Source: Gammaproteobacteria bacterium | Lineage (GTDB): Bacteria; Pseudomonadota; Gammaproteobacteria; Ga0077536 | Direction of reading: 5' to 3' | Length of the DNA: 63,936 nt | NCBI GenBank assembly: GCA_021773835.1 | Contig: JAJFJQ010000037.1 | Span: forward strand, 1-63,936 | Part shown: positions 54,035 to 63,238 of the stretch, piece by piece | How the letters are laid out: each line of letters starts with the position of its first letter | How positions within the stretch are numbered: the stretch's first letter is position 1 | Position numbers and translations under genes: made by a program | The notes under the pieces: generated by a model | The model's database searches: none | What the model was told of the DNA's origin: nothing | What the model saw: only the letters and a program-made list of their open reading frames with translations

Positions 54035-55303
54035 TTACCGGGACAATCCCGCCCCCTCGTCCGGCATCATCTCCTCGAGATTGTCGATTTGTTGGGTCAT
54101 CGTCTGCCCGAGTGTCGACAATTCGCGATGTAGCTCAGCGGCGGCGTGCAATTTTTGCTCTAAGTGGCGACGTGCGCGTTGGATCTCTGCCTTTTGATGA
54201 GTGATCTTATTTGCCACCTGTTCGAGCCGGCCATAGCGTTCACGCAATTGCGCTTCCAATGCCTCGATGCGCTCCTTGTCGCGCGCACGCGCCTCGACTA
54301 ACCGCTCGCGGATCATTTCCTCAGCACGTTTCCCAACGTGCGCAACCCGCTCCTGAACAAGCTGCTCTGCATGGGCGCGTTCCGCTACGAGAGCACTCTC
54401 CAGTTGCTCGCGAAACCTGTCTTCAGATTCCTTGAAGGCCTTGCTGATCCAATCTTGCGTCGCGGACTCTGCAATCTCGGGCGTGCGCGCCTGTGGCGAC
54501 TCGTCTATTGCCGCGGTCGACTCGCTTTGCCCAAATTCGAGATCAAAAAATTCGTCACCAAGATTGAGCTCGGTAGTCCCGGTTAAGGTTGTCTCGGCGC
54601 GATCAGCGACTGGTTGGTTTGCAATCTTTTCACTATCGGAGCGGATCTCCTCTACTAGGGCGGCCAACCCTTGACCGTACTGAGTATCGCTGTAGAACTC
54701 AGGATCCGCTGGTGCGATCTCCGTGCTATCCGAGACTGACGCGGCCGTGACAGATTCATCCACGCCCTCATCCTCACCGACTTCCAGCCGCTTGATGGTA
54801 ACGGCATCCGGCAGTGTCGTGTCCGCCGGCTCGGGCATGACGGGAGATCCGGTCATTGAGGAAGACTTAACAGCGTCGGACGTCGACGGCGTTACCTCGG
54901 TGATATCAATTACTTCATCGAGTTTCGTTGTGGTGGCGGATGCCGCCATATCTATCTGGCGCTGCAGCGCGGCATGCTCAATCCGGAAAACTTTAGCAGC
55001 TTCCTCGACCGACGCCGTACAGGTCCGCTCTTTGCCGCCTTCATCGAGCGGGTAGGCACTTGTATCGCTGTTCCCCGAGAGATAACGCGCGGCAAAACCG
55101 TTAATCAACATGGCAACCCGCCCCTCGAGCAGGTAATGCACATATTCATCGTCGGAACCCTCGAGGAATATCCGCGATCCTCGAGCAAAACTTAGCACGT
55201 CACCCTGTCGGATCACGTTGTCCTGGTAGCGAGACGGTAGCTGATTGATCGGCGTCAGACGCCGCATGCGTGCTTCCATGGCAGGATTTACTTGGTTCAT
55301 CAT
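54035..55303 (-). CDS. Protein with partial cNMP-binding-like domain and C-terminal coiled coil
   Basis: 422 residues. Residues 30-115 resemble the start of a cyclic-nucleotide-binding domain (FARGSRIFLEGSDDEYVHYL, LEGRVAML), but the phosphate-binding cassette is not clear. Residues 120-270 are acidic and low-complexity (DLEFGQSES and similar). About 290-410 is a long heptad-rich coiled coil with many Arg, Glu and Gln. There is no membrane segment. It stands alone with 193 nt and 394 nt on either side. It could be a cytoskeletal or scaffold protein that senses a ligand; no function is known. Confidence 0.7.
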   Translation of the reverse strand: MMNQVNPAMEARMRRLTPINQLPSRYQDNVIRQGDVLSFARGSRIFLEGSDDEYVHYLLEGRVAMLINGFAARYLSGNSDTSAYPLDEGGKERTCTASVEEAAKVFRIEHAALQRQIDMAASATTTKLDEVIDITEVTPSTSDAVKSSSMTGSPVMPEPADTTLPDAVTIKRLEVGEDEGVDESVTAASVSDSTEIAPADPEFYSDTQYGQGLAALVEEIRSDSEKIANQPVADRAETTLTGTTELNLGDEFFDLEFGQSESTAAIDESPQARTPEIAESATQDWISKAFKESEDRFREQLESALVAERAHAEQLVQERVAHVGKRAEEMIRERLVEARARDKERIEALEAQLRERYGRLEQVANKITHQKAEIQRARRHLEQKLHAAAELHRELSTLGQTMTQQIDNLEEMMPDEGAGLSR

Positions 55304-55697
55304 GGCAGTTGACGCGGTAGCCGTGTTTTCAAAGAATTCACGCTGGCGCCCATCCTCCTGAATTGCTTCATTGACCTTATCCCTCCTCGCGAAACCGCGG
55401 ATCCCATCCGTCTAAAGTTTCGGAGATGGCACAGATTCTGGCTGATTTGTTGCACAATTTTACGGACTTGCATCTCATTTGGGCGAAGTCGCGGTTGAAA
55501 CGCCGCACAAACTGCGCCAACCACCCCACTGAACGGTGATCTGAGTGTAAGTGCGGCGCCCCGGCGATCATGACTAGCTGCTTAACTTGGCTGATCGCCC
55601 CCGCCGCACTGCGCTGCAGTCTGTCGCTGCGTGGCGCACGGCTTGACGTCTTGGCCACTCGATTTAATATTCGGGTAGCAACGAATATTAGCGTTAC
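55304..55697. other. 394-nt divergent intergenic region
   Basis: It lies between the coiled-coil protein gene (-) and the PhyH gene (+) and should contain both promoters. I see no gene or clear repeat. Confidence 0.3.
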
Positions 55698-56555
55698 ATG
55701 GCTTGTGAGAAATCGGACATGGGCAAAATCCTCAGCGCTGCCGCACTGGCGCAATACCAAGAGCAGGGCTTTTACTCCCCGCTCGATGTTTTAACGGGCC
55801 TAGAGGCGGCGGATTGCCGCGCGCGCCTGGAAGCCATTGAGGCTGCACAAGGACATGCAATCGTCGGTCCCGAACGCAGCAAATCGCATCTTCTGTACAC
55901 CTGGATCGACGAATTGATCCGGCACCCAACGATCCTCGATGCCGTTGAGGACATCATCGGGCCAGATATTTTGTGCTGGAACACGGTGTGGTGGATCAAG
56001 GAGCCGATGAGCGACACCTTCGTGGCCTGGCATCAAGACAAGCTTTACGTAGGCCTCGACACCGACGACTTCGTGACCGCGTGGTTGGCATTGTCACCGG
56101 CAACGCTAGAAAGCGGTTGCATGCGTATCCTACCCGGCAGCCACAGGCGCGATCTCATGCCCCACCGCGATGAATTCGGTGAAGACAATATGCTCTCGCG
56201 CGGCCAGATGATAGACGTGCCGATAGATGAGTCCGAGGCGGTATCGATGGAACTCGCACCCGGCCAGATCTCGTTACATGATGTGCGCATCGCCCATGCA
56301 TCAACGCCGAATGCCTCGAACGATCGCCGGATCGGCTTATCGATGCATTACATTCCGACCTCGAGCCGCCAAATTGCCATGGATTGGGATACTGCAACCC
56401 TGGTACGCGGTGAAGATCGCTACAATCATTTCACGCTTACCCCACGGCCGTCGCGCGACCTCGAAGCGGAAGCGATCCAGCTCCACCAACAAGCCACCGA
56501 CGCCTTCCGCGCTATTGTGTTTAATGACGCCGAGCGCGTGCGGCGGAGATTTTGA
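55698..56555 (+). CDS. Phytanoyl-CoA dioxygenase (PhyH) family oxygenase
   Basis: 285 residues. Fe(II) ligands are His112 and Asp114 (WHQDKLYVGLD) and the distal His200 (DVRIAHAS), with Arg near 211 for 2-oxoglutarate. GSHRRDLMPHRDE matches the family. PhyH enzymes hydroxylate lipids, amino acids or specialised metabolites. A second in-frame ATG (55719) is equally possible. A damaged copy of its last 40 codons lies 2 kb further on, beyond the BVMO gene, so a second PhyH gene once stood there. Confidence 0.87.
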   Translation: MACEKSDMGKILSAAALAQYQEQGFYSPLDVLTGLEAADCRARLEAIEAAQGHAIVGPERSKSHLLYTWIDELIRHPTILDAVEDIIGPDILCWNTVWWIKEPMSDTFVAWHQDKLYVGLDTDDFVTAWLALSPATLESGCMRILPGSHRRDLMPHRDEFGEDNMLSRGQMIDVPIDESEAVSMELAPGQISLHDVRIAHASTPNASNDRRIGLSMHYIPTSSRQIAMDWDTATLVRGEDRYNHFTLTPRPSRDLEAEAIQLHQQATDAFRAIVFNDAERVRRRF

Positions 56556-56709
56556 CGTGCCGCAGTGGTGGTGCGCTTAGTTAATTCCCGTCGTGGATTT
56601 ATTTCACAACGAAACGAAGGCACCGCTTAGCCCGACGCTACAACGAAACCAGGCTTTTGCGGGTAGGTCGGTGCCGCGCCGCTTCAATGCACGGCGCGTT
56701 TAAACGCGT

Positions 56710-58404
56710 TCAACGCCCCTGCGTTTGCACGGCCGGACGGTCGTCGCTGACTCGAGATCTCGCGCCGGTGGGCGTAAATGTAAATCCTTCGTAGTTTTTT
56801 TCCGCCACGGCATCACAAATCTGCCGATATGTTCCCACGCCACCGGCGTAGGGGGTAAACATACGGACCTTGCCCGGGATATTTGCGCCGGTATACCAGG
56901 AATTTGCCATCGGATAGAGCGTCGTGTGCCCAACTTCATGCACGGTCTTAACCCAGTCATCCTCGGCCTGCACGTTCGGCTCGATGGTAGCGGATCCCTC
57001 GTCGCGCATACGTTCGATGCACGTGACCATCCAGTCCACATGCTGCTCTATAGACGTCAGCATGTTACTCAGTACACAAGGACTGCCGGGTCCGGTGATC
57101 ATGAATAGGTTTGGAAACCCGGCGGTCGCGAGACCAAGGTAGGTACGCGGCCCTTCCGCCCACTTGTCGACGAGACGTTCGCCGCCGCGGCCACGGATAT
57201 CAATCTTGAGCAGCGGCCCGGTGATCGCATCGAAACCGGTCGCAAACACGATGACATCGAGCGCATAGCTCGCATCGCGCGTGCGCAAACCCTCGGCGGT
57301 AATCGTTTCGATCGGGGCGTTGCGAATATCGACGAGGGTGACGTTGTCACGATTGAAGGTTTCATAGTAGCCCGTGTCGACACACAGACGCTTCGTCCCG
57401 ATCGGATGGTCTTTTGGGATCAGTAGATCCGCGACGGCGGGATCGTTCACCGTCGCGCGGATCTTGCGCTCTACAAAATCCGCCGCCGTGCGGTTCGATT
57501 CGATGTCCATGAGCAAGTCTGGATAAGACATGACGAAATTGAACCCACCCTCTGCCCATGCGGCTTCGAATTCACGTTCACGCTCCTCCACCGGCACCGA
57601 TTTTGCGGACTTGCCATTGCTCTCGAACGGGATACCGATCTGTGAGTAACGTGCGGCCTCGCGCCACGCGGCATAATTCTCCTTGAGCTTCGCCGCATCT
57701 TCGCGTGCCAAAGGTCCGTTCCAGGCTGGAATACTGTAGTTCGGTGTTCTTTGAAAGACATGGAGGTGCGCCGCCTCTTTGGCGATAGCGATGGTCGATT
57801 GCACGCCGGAAGAGCCGGTGCCGATAATACCAATCCGCTTACCGGCGAAGCTCACAGGTTCGTGCGGCCAGCGCCCAGTGTGGTACCACTCGCCGGTGTA
57901 ATCCTTGAGCCCCGGGTAATCAGGCATTGTTGCTGCGGACAGACACCCGACCGCCGAGATACAAAAGCGCGCAGAGACTTTCTCGCCGCCTTCCGTGGTG
58001 ACCTGCCAGGTTTGTTCAAGCTCGTCGAAAACGACGGACCTCACCGCCGTGTTCAATTCGATGTCGCGCAACAAGTCGAAACGTTCCGCAACATGATTCG
58101 CATACGCGAGAATTTCGGATTGCAGCGCATAGCGCTCCGACCACTCCCATTCCTGTTCGAGATCTCCTGAAAACGAATACGAGTAGGTCATGCTCTCGGT
58201 ATCGCAACGCGCGCCGGGGTAGCGATTCCAATACCAAGTGCCGCCGACCCCGTCACCACGTTCGAACACGACAACGGAGAGACCGAGTTTGCGCAGCCTA
58301 TGCAGCATATACAGGCCGGCAAAGCCGGCGCCGATGACAACCGCGTCGACCGACGTCCGGCGTGCGCTCGCACCACCGTTGCGTTTAGATGTCTTCGCCT
58401 GCAT
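56710..58404 (-). CDS. Baeyer-Villiger monooxygenase (cyclohexanone monooxygenase type)
   Basis: 564 residues from the ATG at 58404 (GGAGGAAAC upstream); a longer frame starts at 58500. It has two Rossmann sites (VVIGAGFAGL and IIGTGSSG) and between them the BVMO fingerprint YTGEWYHTGRWP at about 169-180. It uses NADPH and FAD to insert oxygen next to a ketone carbonyl, giving an ester or lactone, cytoplasmic. It is flanked by PhyH sequence on both sides, the intact gene and a relic, and may have been inserted with or near a PhyH duplicate. Confidence 0.92.
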   Translation of the reverse strand: MQAKTSKRNGGASARRTSVDAVVIGAGFAGLYMLHRLRKLGLSVVVFERGDGVGGTWYWNRYPGARCDTESMTYSYSFSGDLEQEWEWSERYALQSEILAYANHVAERFDLLRDIELNTAVRSVVFDELEQTWQVTTEGGEKVSARFCISAVGCLSAATMPDYPGLKDYTGEWYHTGRWPHEPVSFAGKRIGIIGTGSSGVQSTIAIAKEAAHLHVFQRTPNYSIPAWNGPLAREDAAKLKENYAAWREAARYSQIGIPFESNGKSAKSVPVEEREREFEAAWAEGGFNFVMSYPDLLMDIESNRTAADFVERKIRATVNDPAVADLLIPKDHPIGTKRLCVDTGYYETFNRDNVTLVDIRNAPIETITAEGLRTRDASYALDVIVFATGFDAITGPLLKIDIRGRGGERLVDKWAEGPRTYLGLATAGFPNLFMITGPGSPCVLSNMLTSIEQHVDWMVTCIERMRDEGSATIEPNVQAEDDWVKTVHEVGHTTLYPMANSWYTGANIPGKVRMFTPYAGGVGTYRQICDAVAEKNYEGFTFTPTGARSRVSDDRPAVQTQGR

Positions 58405-58575
58405 TGTTTCCTCCAGATGCCATCGATGCCCGCGTCGTCGGCCCGGTAGGCGTGGTTTATCGAGAAGCTGTAATCGAAATCCCGAACGTACTGATGTCAT
58501 ATTAGCGGAAAATATCGACTGCGGGGCACGGATCAGGAATGGCGGGTTGGGTCCGACCGCCGCAAAGGCGACAGA

Positions 58576-58703
58576 CCACCGCGGGTGGCTTGAGACGGTC
58601 GCGCAGTCTCGAAGGGGAAGCCGATAGGTTCCACGAACAGGCCACGAAAACCTTCCGCGACCTGGCGTCTAATGATGATGAGCGTGTGCGGCGGAGATTT
58701 TAA
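58576..58703 (+). pseudogene. C-terminal relic of a second PhyH gene
   Basis: In frame the DNA reads RSRSLEGEADRFHEQATKTF and then RDLASNDDERVRRRF-stop. This aligns with the C-terminus of the intact PhyH protein (RDLEAEAIQLHQQATDAFRA and NDAERVRRRF). The last 22 or so bases before the stop are almost identical in both copies. No matching sequence precedes it, because the BVMO promoter region takes its place. The rest of 58405-58838 holds the BVMO leader and nothing else recognised. Confidence 0.65.
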
Positions 58704-58838
58704 AGCAGTAACGGGGCTCGCTTGTTGACTTTCCCTCGGCGCATGAGTGGCGCAATACCATCATTAGGGTTAGGCAAACTGCGTAACGCCAGTTCGATTC
58801 AGCACGCAATTTTCGACACAGGCGGCTAAAATAAGCCG

Positions 58839-59870
58839 ATGATCAAAAATAAACACGACAACATTATCGAATCGGTAACAGCACTTTCCTTTCCTTGGCA
58901 AACGCGCGATCCGTTTCTGTTCTGCGCCTACCACAACGATCCCTACCCCGCTGGCAACGCCGACCTCGGACCCGCGGCATCGCTCGCCGGCCGCCAGATC
59001 GGTCAAGACTTCGATACGAGAAATGGTTGGCGCATGTATCACGGCGACACCGTCCCGGGTTTTCCGCAACATCCGCACCGAGGTTTCGAAACGGTGACGG
59101 TCGTCAATCAAGGATACGTTGACCACGCCGATTCATTAGGCGCAACAGCGCGCTTTGGACCTGGTGATGTGCAATGGCTAACCGCTGGTAAAGGTATCCA
59201 ACATGCCGAGATGTTTCCATTAATTCATGAGGAACAAAACAACCCGCTCGAAATGTTTCAAGTGTGGTTAAACCTACCGGCGGCCGACAAGATGGTCGAT
59301 CCACATTTCACCATGCTGTGGCGCGATTCCATTCAAACGGTTATGCAAGGAGACGACCAGGGACGAAACACTTCCGTTCGCGTTGTTACCGGTAACTATC
59401 TCGATCGCCGCGGCCCGCAAACGCCGCCGAATTCGTGGGCCACAAAAGACGACGCACACGTCAATATTTGGACCATCGATATCGACGCTGGCGCAAGCTG
59501 GACGTTGCCAGCAACAGTTCCTGAGGCGAACCGGACGCTGTACTTCTATGCTGGCGACGAAATCGAAGTCGCCGACACGACCGTTCCGGTTGATCATTTG
59601 ATCGCGGTGAAAGCGGATGCAGAGGTCCGCATTCATGCGGTAAAACAATCGGCACGCCTATTGTTATTAGAAGGCCGGCCGATTGGCGAACCCGTCGCGC
59701 ATTACGGGCCGTTTGTGATGAATACTCGCGAAGAGTTGGAACAAGCGTTTAGCGATTATCACAGTACCGGCTTTGGCGGTTGGCCATGGCAAGACTCGGC
59801 ACCTGTTCACGAACGTGATGCGGGTCGTTTTGCTGTTCATGCGGACGGTAAGAAGGAACAGATTGGGTGA
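58839..59870 (+). CDS. Pirin-family cupin protein
   Basis: 343 residues, two cupin barrels. The N-terminal metal site is intact: His78 and His80 in FPQHPHRGFETVT, and His122 and Glu124 in GKGIQHAEMFP, the same spacing as human pirin (His56, His58, His101, Glu103). Bacterial pirins act as quercetinases or redox-sensitive co-regulators. It is longer than the usual 230-300 because of an extended start and C-terminus. It is followed by an LLM gene 107 nt on. Confidence 0.9.
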   Translation: MIKNKHDNIIESVTALSFPWQTRDPFLFCAYHNDPYPAGNADLGPAASLAGRQIGQDFDTRNGWRMYHGDTVPGFPQHPHRGFETVTVVNQGYVDHADSLGATARFGPGDVQWLTAGKGIQHAEMFPLIHEEQNNPLEMFQVWLNLPAADKMVDPHFTMLWRDSIQTVMQGDDQGRNTSVRVVTGNYLDRRGPQTPPNSWATKDDAHVNIWTIDIDAGASWTLPATVPEANRTLYFYAGDEIEVADTTVPVDHLIAVKADAEVRIHAVKQSARLLLLEGRPIGEPVAHYGPFVMNTREELEQAFSDYHSTGFGGWPWQDSAPVHERDAGRFAVHADGKKEQIG

Positions 59871-59976
59871 CAAGGTAGCGTCTACTTTTCTCGTCAAACG
59901 GTATCACCTTGACGCCCTGAGTACGTTTGAACATCTCGCGTAACTCGCTTTACCTACCTGCCATAGGAGCGGACCA

Positions 59977-61056
59977 ATGGAATTCGGCATTATTTTTCCA
60001 ACGCGGATCGACGATTGGCGACTGATCGCCGACGCCGAGGCGCTTGGCTACGATCGGGCGTGGGTTCCCGATTCTCAGATGATTTGGTCGGATTGCTACG
60101 CAACGCTGGCGCTCGCGGCCGAACATACTTCGCGCATTCAGATCGGCACCGGCGTCTCGATCCCGCGCACTCGCATAGCACCCGTTACCGCACATTCGAT
60201 TGCCACGATTAACCAGCTCGCCCCTGGTCGCGTGTTCCTGGGGTTGGGCACCGGCCACACCGCCATGCGTGTGATGGGTATGCGACCACAAAAGATCGAC
60301 GCCTTTCGCGAATATTTGCGGGTAGTCCGCGCGCTATTACGCGGCGAAGAAGTCGACTACACCCTCGATGGCGTCACCCGACCCATCCGCTTCCTACACC
60401 CCGACCACGGGTTTCGCGAATTAACGCCAGAAATACCGGTCTACATCGCTGCCAATGGACCGCGGGCGCTCGCCGTCACCGGAGAGTACGGTGACGGATT
60501 GACCACCTTATTGTATGAAGACCCGACGGTACTCCAGGATCATTTCGCATTGGTCAAAGAAGGCGCGGAGCACGCCGGACGGCAGCTTCCGGATCCTTTC
60601 CATCTCGCCGCCGTTACCGCGGTCGTCGTGTTGCGAGCCGGAGAAACGCTAGCGTCCCAGCGAGTCATTGATGCCTGCGGCGCGTGGGTGACGACGGCAT
60701 TACATTTCGTCTACGAAGTGTACGCCCAGACCGGACGCGAGGAAGTCATACCGGAGGCATTTCGTGATACCTGGGAACAGTACTGTGCCTACGTTGAAAG
60801 CATGGAGACGCCCGCGGACAGACGCTACCTGCAATTGCACGACGGGCACAGCACCTACCTCGTTGAAGCAGAGCGACAGTTCGTCACTCCTGCGGCGATC
60901 GAAGGGACATCGTTGGTAGGCAGCGCCAGTGAAATCATCGAGCGCATCCGCGCGGCAGAACGCGCGGGGTTAACGGAGCTGACGATATTGCCGCCGGCTG
61001 AGGCCAGTCGCGAGAATCTTGGCGAGTTTGCTACTGAAGTGATGAAGCGTTATTAG
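59977..61056 (+). CDS. Luciferase-like (LLM) oxidoreductase 4
   Basis: 359 residues, longer than the other three. The N-terminus MEFGIIFPTRIDDWRLIADA, GRVFLGLGTGHTAMRVMG near 88-105 and PVYIAANGPRALAVTG near 150-165 are typical. It resembles F420-type methylene-tetrahydromethanopterin reductase-like enzymes. A good TAGGAG ribosome site precedes the ATG. Its stop marks the end of the G+C-rich catabolic region; the DNA beyond becomes richer in A+T. Confidence 0.88.
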   Translation: MEFGIIFPTRIDDWRLIADAEALGYDRAWVPDSQMIWSDCYATLALAAEHTSRIQIGTGVSIPRTRIAPVTAHSIATINQLAPGRVFLGLGTGHTAMRVMGMRPQKIDAFREYLRVVRALLRGEEVDYTLDGVTRPIRFLHPDHGFRELTPEIPVYIAANGPRALAVTGEYGDGLTTLLYEDPTVLQDHFALVKEGAEHAGRQLPDPFHLAAVTAVVVLRAGETLASQRVIDACGAWVTTALHFVYEVYAQTGREEVIPEAFRDTWEQYCAYVESMETPADRRYLQLHDGHSTYLVEAERQFVTPAAIEGTSLVGSASEIIERIRAAERAGLTELTILPPAEASRENLGEFATEVMKRY

Positions 61057-61516
61057 GCGGCAATTTCTGGACTGTGTCGGTTTGAAGTCAAATTTGTCAC
61101 AGTCCGTAAGACAGCCATTGTACGCCCCGTGAAAATCCAATAGACGGCTGCGATATCGACCCGCATGAGACATTCGTGATGCTGAGCTAAGGGGATTAAG
61201 GTTACTCCGAAAAGGTGACGGAGATCTGCCCAGCATAGTAGAGCAGTGCCTGCAGCAGGCAGAGATCCTCTTTGCTATTTCAAACAGGTATAACACAGCC
61301 CTAACCGGCGCACTAACGACCGCCAATTATTGGAAAAAACTTAGACTTCAACATACGGGTTCAAATCGTAGTTTCGAGCTGAGCAGACGAGCCCACAGAG
61401 CAGCATATGCATCAGCCCCCTAATAGCGGCCGTTCGTTTTGCTTCATGCCATCTACGCGAACGGCCAGGAACGGACGATTGTTTCTGGGTTCGCTAAATA
61501 GTGATTACGTTAATTG
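61057..61516. other. 460-nt gap with a 9-bp inverted repeat at the composition boundary
   Basis: No gene. GGCCGTTCG (61428-61436) and CGAACGGCC (61458-61466) are perfect arms around a 21-nt loop. A+T content rises from about 61500. The gap may mark the left edge of a transferred segment, but I see no tRNA gene or direct repeat to prove it. Confidence 0.4.
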
Positions 61517-62035
61517 TTATTTTTTGCGGTCTATTATCTTTTTGTATTTAGTGATCATTCGAGTAATTTCATTAGTCGGCAAGTGAACCGTTGGATCGGT
61601 GTGAAATATTTCTAGGACATCAACTAGCGTTTTAACCTCTACGTCTGTTGAAATCCGAATTTGTTCTAACATCCACAATACGCCGTGTACTTCCAAGTCG
61701 TTCGATTTCGCAAATAGGCGCAAGTTTCGATCGCCGGTAAGAAGAATGCTATTTTCCGTCGATTCGGCTAAAGCGAAAGCAAAACTATCGTTAAGGGTTA
61801 ATACGGGATTGAGTCGATTTACCTCAATCGCTCTGTTGACACCCTCTGGCGGTAGAGACTGCACTTCAACTCCGTGCGTTAATATCTCGTAGTGTGCGCT
61901 CGTAAACTCTATGAGCTCCTGCTCAAAAATTACGTCAGGAATTACCCTTTCGAAAGGCGTGTTGATAAACGCATCTAGTAAATCCGCTTTACGCAAGTCG
62001 ATTAAGCACGATGTGTCACTGATTATGATCCGCAT
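61517..62035 (-). CDS. PIN-domain-like nuclease, putative toxin
   Basis: 172 residues from the ATG at 62035. The PIN acidic positions are visible: Asp7 in SDTSCLIDL, Glu38/Glu40 in DVIFEQELIEF, Asp83 in LTLNDSFAFALA and Asp102 in LLTGDRNLR. PIN proteins are Mg-dependent ribonucleases, often type II toxins. Its start lies inside the end of the XRE-ImmA gene (20-nt overlap), the order antitoxin first, toxin second. The C-terminal 60 residues are helical and Lys-rich. The gene is A+T-rich compared with the rest of the window. Confidence 0.78.
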   Translation of the reverse strand: MRIIISDTSCLIDLRKADLLDAFINTPFERVIPDVIFEQELIEFTSAHYEILTHGVEVQSLPPEGVNRAIEVNRLNPVLTLNDSFAFALAESTENSILLTGDRNLRLFAKSNDLEVHGVLWMLEQIRISTDVEVKTLVDVLEIFHTDPTVHLPTNEITRMITKYKKIIDRKK

Positions 62036-63104
62036 TAGACCCACGTAGCTCTTGCTCAACAATGTCAACTGGACGCTGGAGAAGCTCGGACACTTTGGCA
62101 AGCGTCACTAGCTGCTCGGCAAGCGCCCGATAACACAGACGTTCGAACCGCCGCTCGCATTCTCGTTGCCCACGCTCATTTTCTTCCTCAATTTGGTCAG
62201 GTTCAGACGTGCGCCAAGACCGGGCAATGGTTTGAAATGCGGTGCTAAGAACGCCATTATCAATGATTCCGATATCGCGCATGCGCACAAGCAACGCCGC
62301 CCCGCTAATCCTATAAATTCTCTTTAAAGTGATCAGCTCTCGATACCCAAGTGCGTGTCGAAGAGCACCGACTTCTCTTTCTAAATGCGAGGCTGGAACC
62401 AAGAACGCACCGGCGAATCGATTTGCCGCCTTTTCTACGTCCTTTTCATTGAGATATTTACCGTCTATTAGACGATGCGCTAGTTCATGCGCCAACGTTA
62501 GGCGGCGACGCTCTAAAGGAAACCTACGGTTTACTACGATCACCGGTACAGGCTGTGGTAAAGCGCTCCCTTGTACCAAACAAGTAAGTCCGGACACCTT
62601 AATCGGCAAGTCTCGTATCAATACTTTCAGCCCTTTTTCTTCTAAGAGCTCAGTCATATTCAAAATCGGATCCTCGCCAAGCTCCCAATTGCCCCGCAGA
62701 TCGCGCGCAACTTTTTCAGCATTTTCAATCTGTTTTATCGCGCGAGGAGCAAACGGGGCGTTCCATTTGACACTTTCGAGACCGAGAATTTGTTCAATCT
62801 GAAGATAGCTTCCAACCCACTCTAAGACTTCGGCTTCAACGGCCGCACGTTCTCTTGCCGTGGTGGTTGATTTTTTTCGAAAATCCACTTCTTCAAGGGT
62901 AAGTTCTTGTGGATCTAACAAATAAGGCAAGGTGACCTGGAGAGCTTTGGAAAGCGCGATTAAAACGTCCGAACTAGGTGTCATCTCGCCAGTTTCATAT
63001 TTGCTAATGGCCATAGCAGAAACCATTCCGTCTATCGCATCCACGACGGCACGTTGGCTTAAACCAGCCTTTTTTCTCGCTAACTTTAATCGGCTACCTA
63101 GCAT
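62016..63104 (-). CDS. XRE helix-turn-helix plus ImmA/IrrE-type metallopeptidase, putative antitoxin
   Basis: 362 residues from the ATG at 63104 (GGAGAG upstream); a TTG 18 nt earlier is less likely. Residues 1-65 are an XRE HTH (LKLARKKAGLSQRAVVDAI). The centre has the zinc-peptidase motif HELAH at about 206-210, with a further acidic ligand near 224, as in ImmA/COG2856 proteins. Such fusions act as regulators that cleave or are cleaved on stress. With the overlapping PIN gene it forms a likely toxin-antitoxin or defence pair. The C-terminus (about 290-350) is charged and helical. Confidence 0.85.
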   Translation of the reverse strand: MLGSRLKLARKKAGLSQRAVVDAIDGMVSAMAISKYETGEMTPSSDVLIALSKALQVTLPYLLDPQELTLEEVDFRKKSTTTARERAAVEAEVLEWVGSYLQIEQILGLESVKWNAPFAPRAIKQIENAEKVARDLRGNWELGEDPILNMTELLEEKGLKVLIRDLPIKVSGLTCLVQGSALPQPVPVIVVNRRFPLERRRLTLAHELAHRLIDGKYLNEKDVEKAANRFAGAFLVPASHLEREVGALRHALGYRELITLKRIYRISGAALLVRMRDIGIIDNGVLSTAFQTIARSWRTSEPDQIEEENERGQRECERRFERLCYRALAEQLVTLAKVSELLQRPVDIVEQELRGSNADHNQ

Positions 63105-63146
63105 CGTTTTCTCTCCAGACAATCATTCGATTAACATAACGTCGAA

Positions 63147-63181
63147 GTTTACAAATCAAATAATTAATATATAATGTAAAC
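63147..63181. promoter_or_regulatory. Divergent promoter overlapped by an inverted-repeat operator
   Basis: GTTTACA (63147-63153) and TGTAAAC (63175-63181) are perfect inverted arms 21 nt apart. On the plus strand TTTACA (63148-63153) and TATAAT (63170-63175) make a good sigma-70 promoter with a 16-nt spacer, reading into the small gene at 63239. The repeat covers both promoter elements, so binding by the XRE protein would block it. The same TTTACA appears on the minus strand for the opposite direction. Confidence 0.6.
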
Positions 63182-63238
63182 CATTACTGAACTAAATACC
63201 AGTATCTATTAAATCTCAACAACTTAGGAGACAGAGAC

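Noticed and set aside
60970-61326. 118-codon minus-strand frame over the end of the last LLM gene
   Set aside because: Overlaps a clear gene and has Ser/Arg-rich shadow-like composition.
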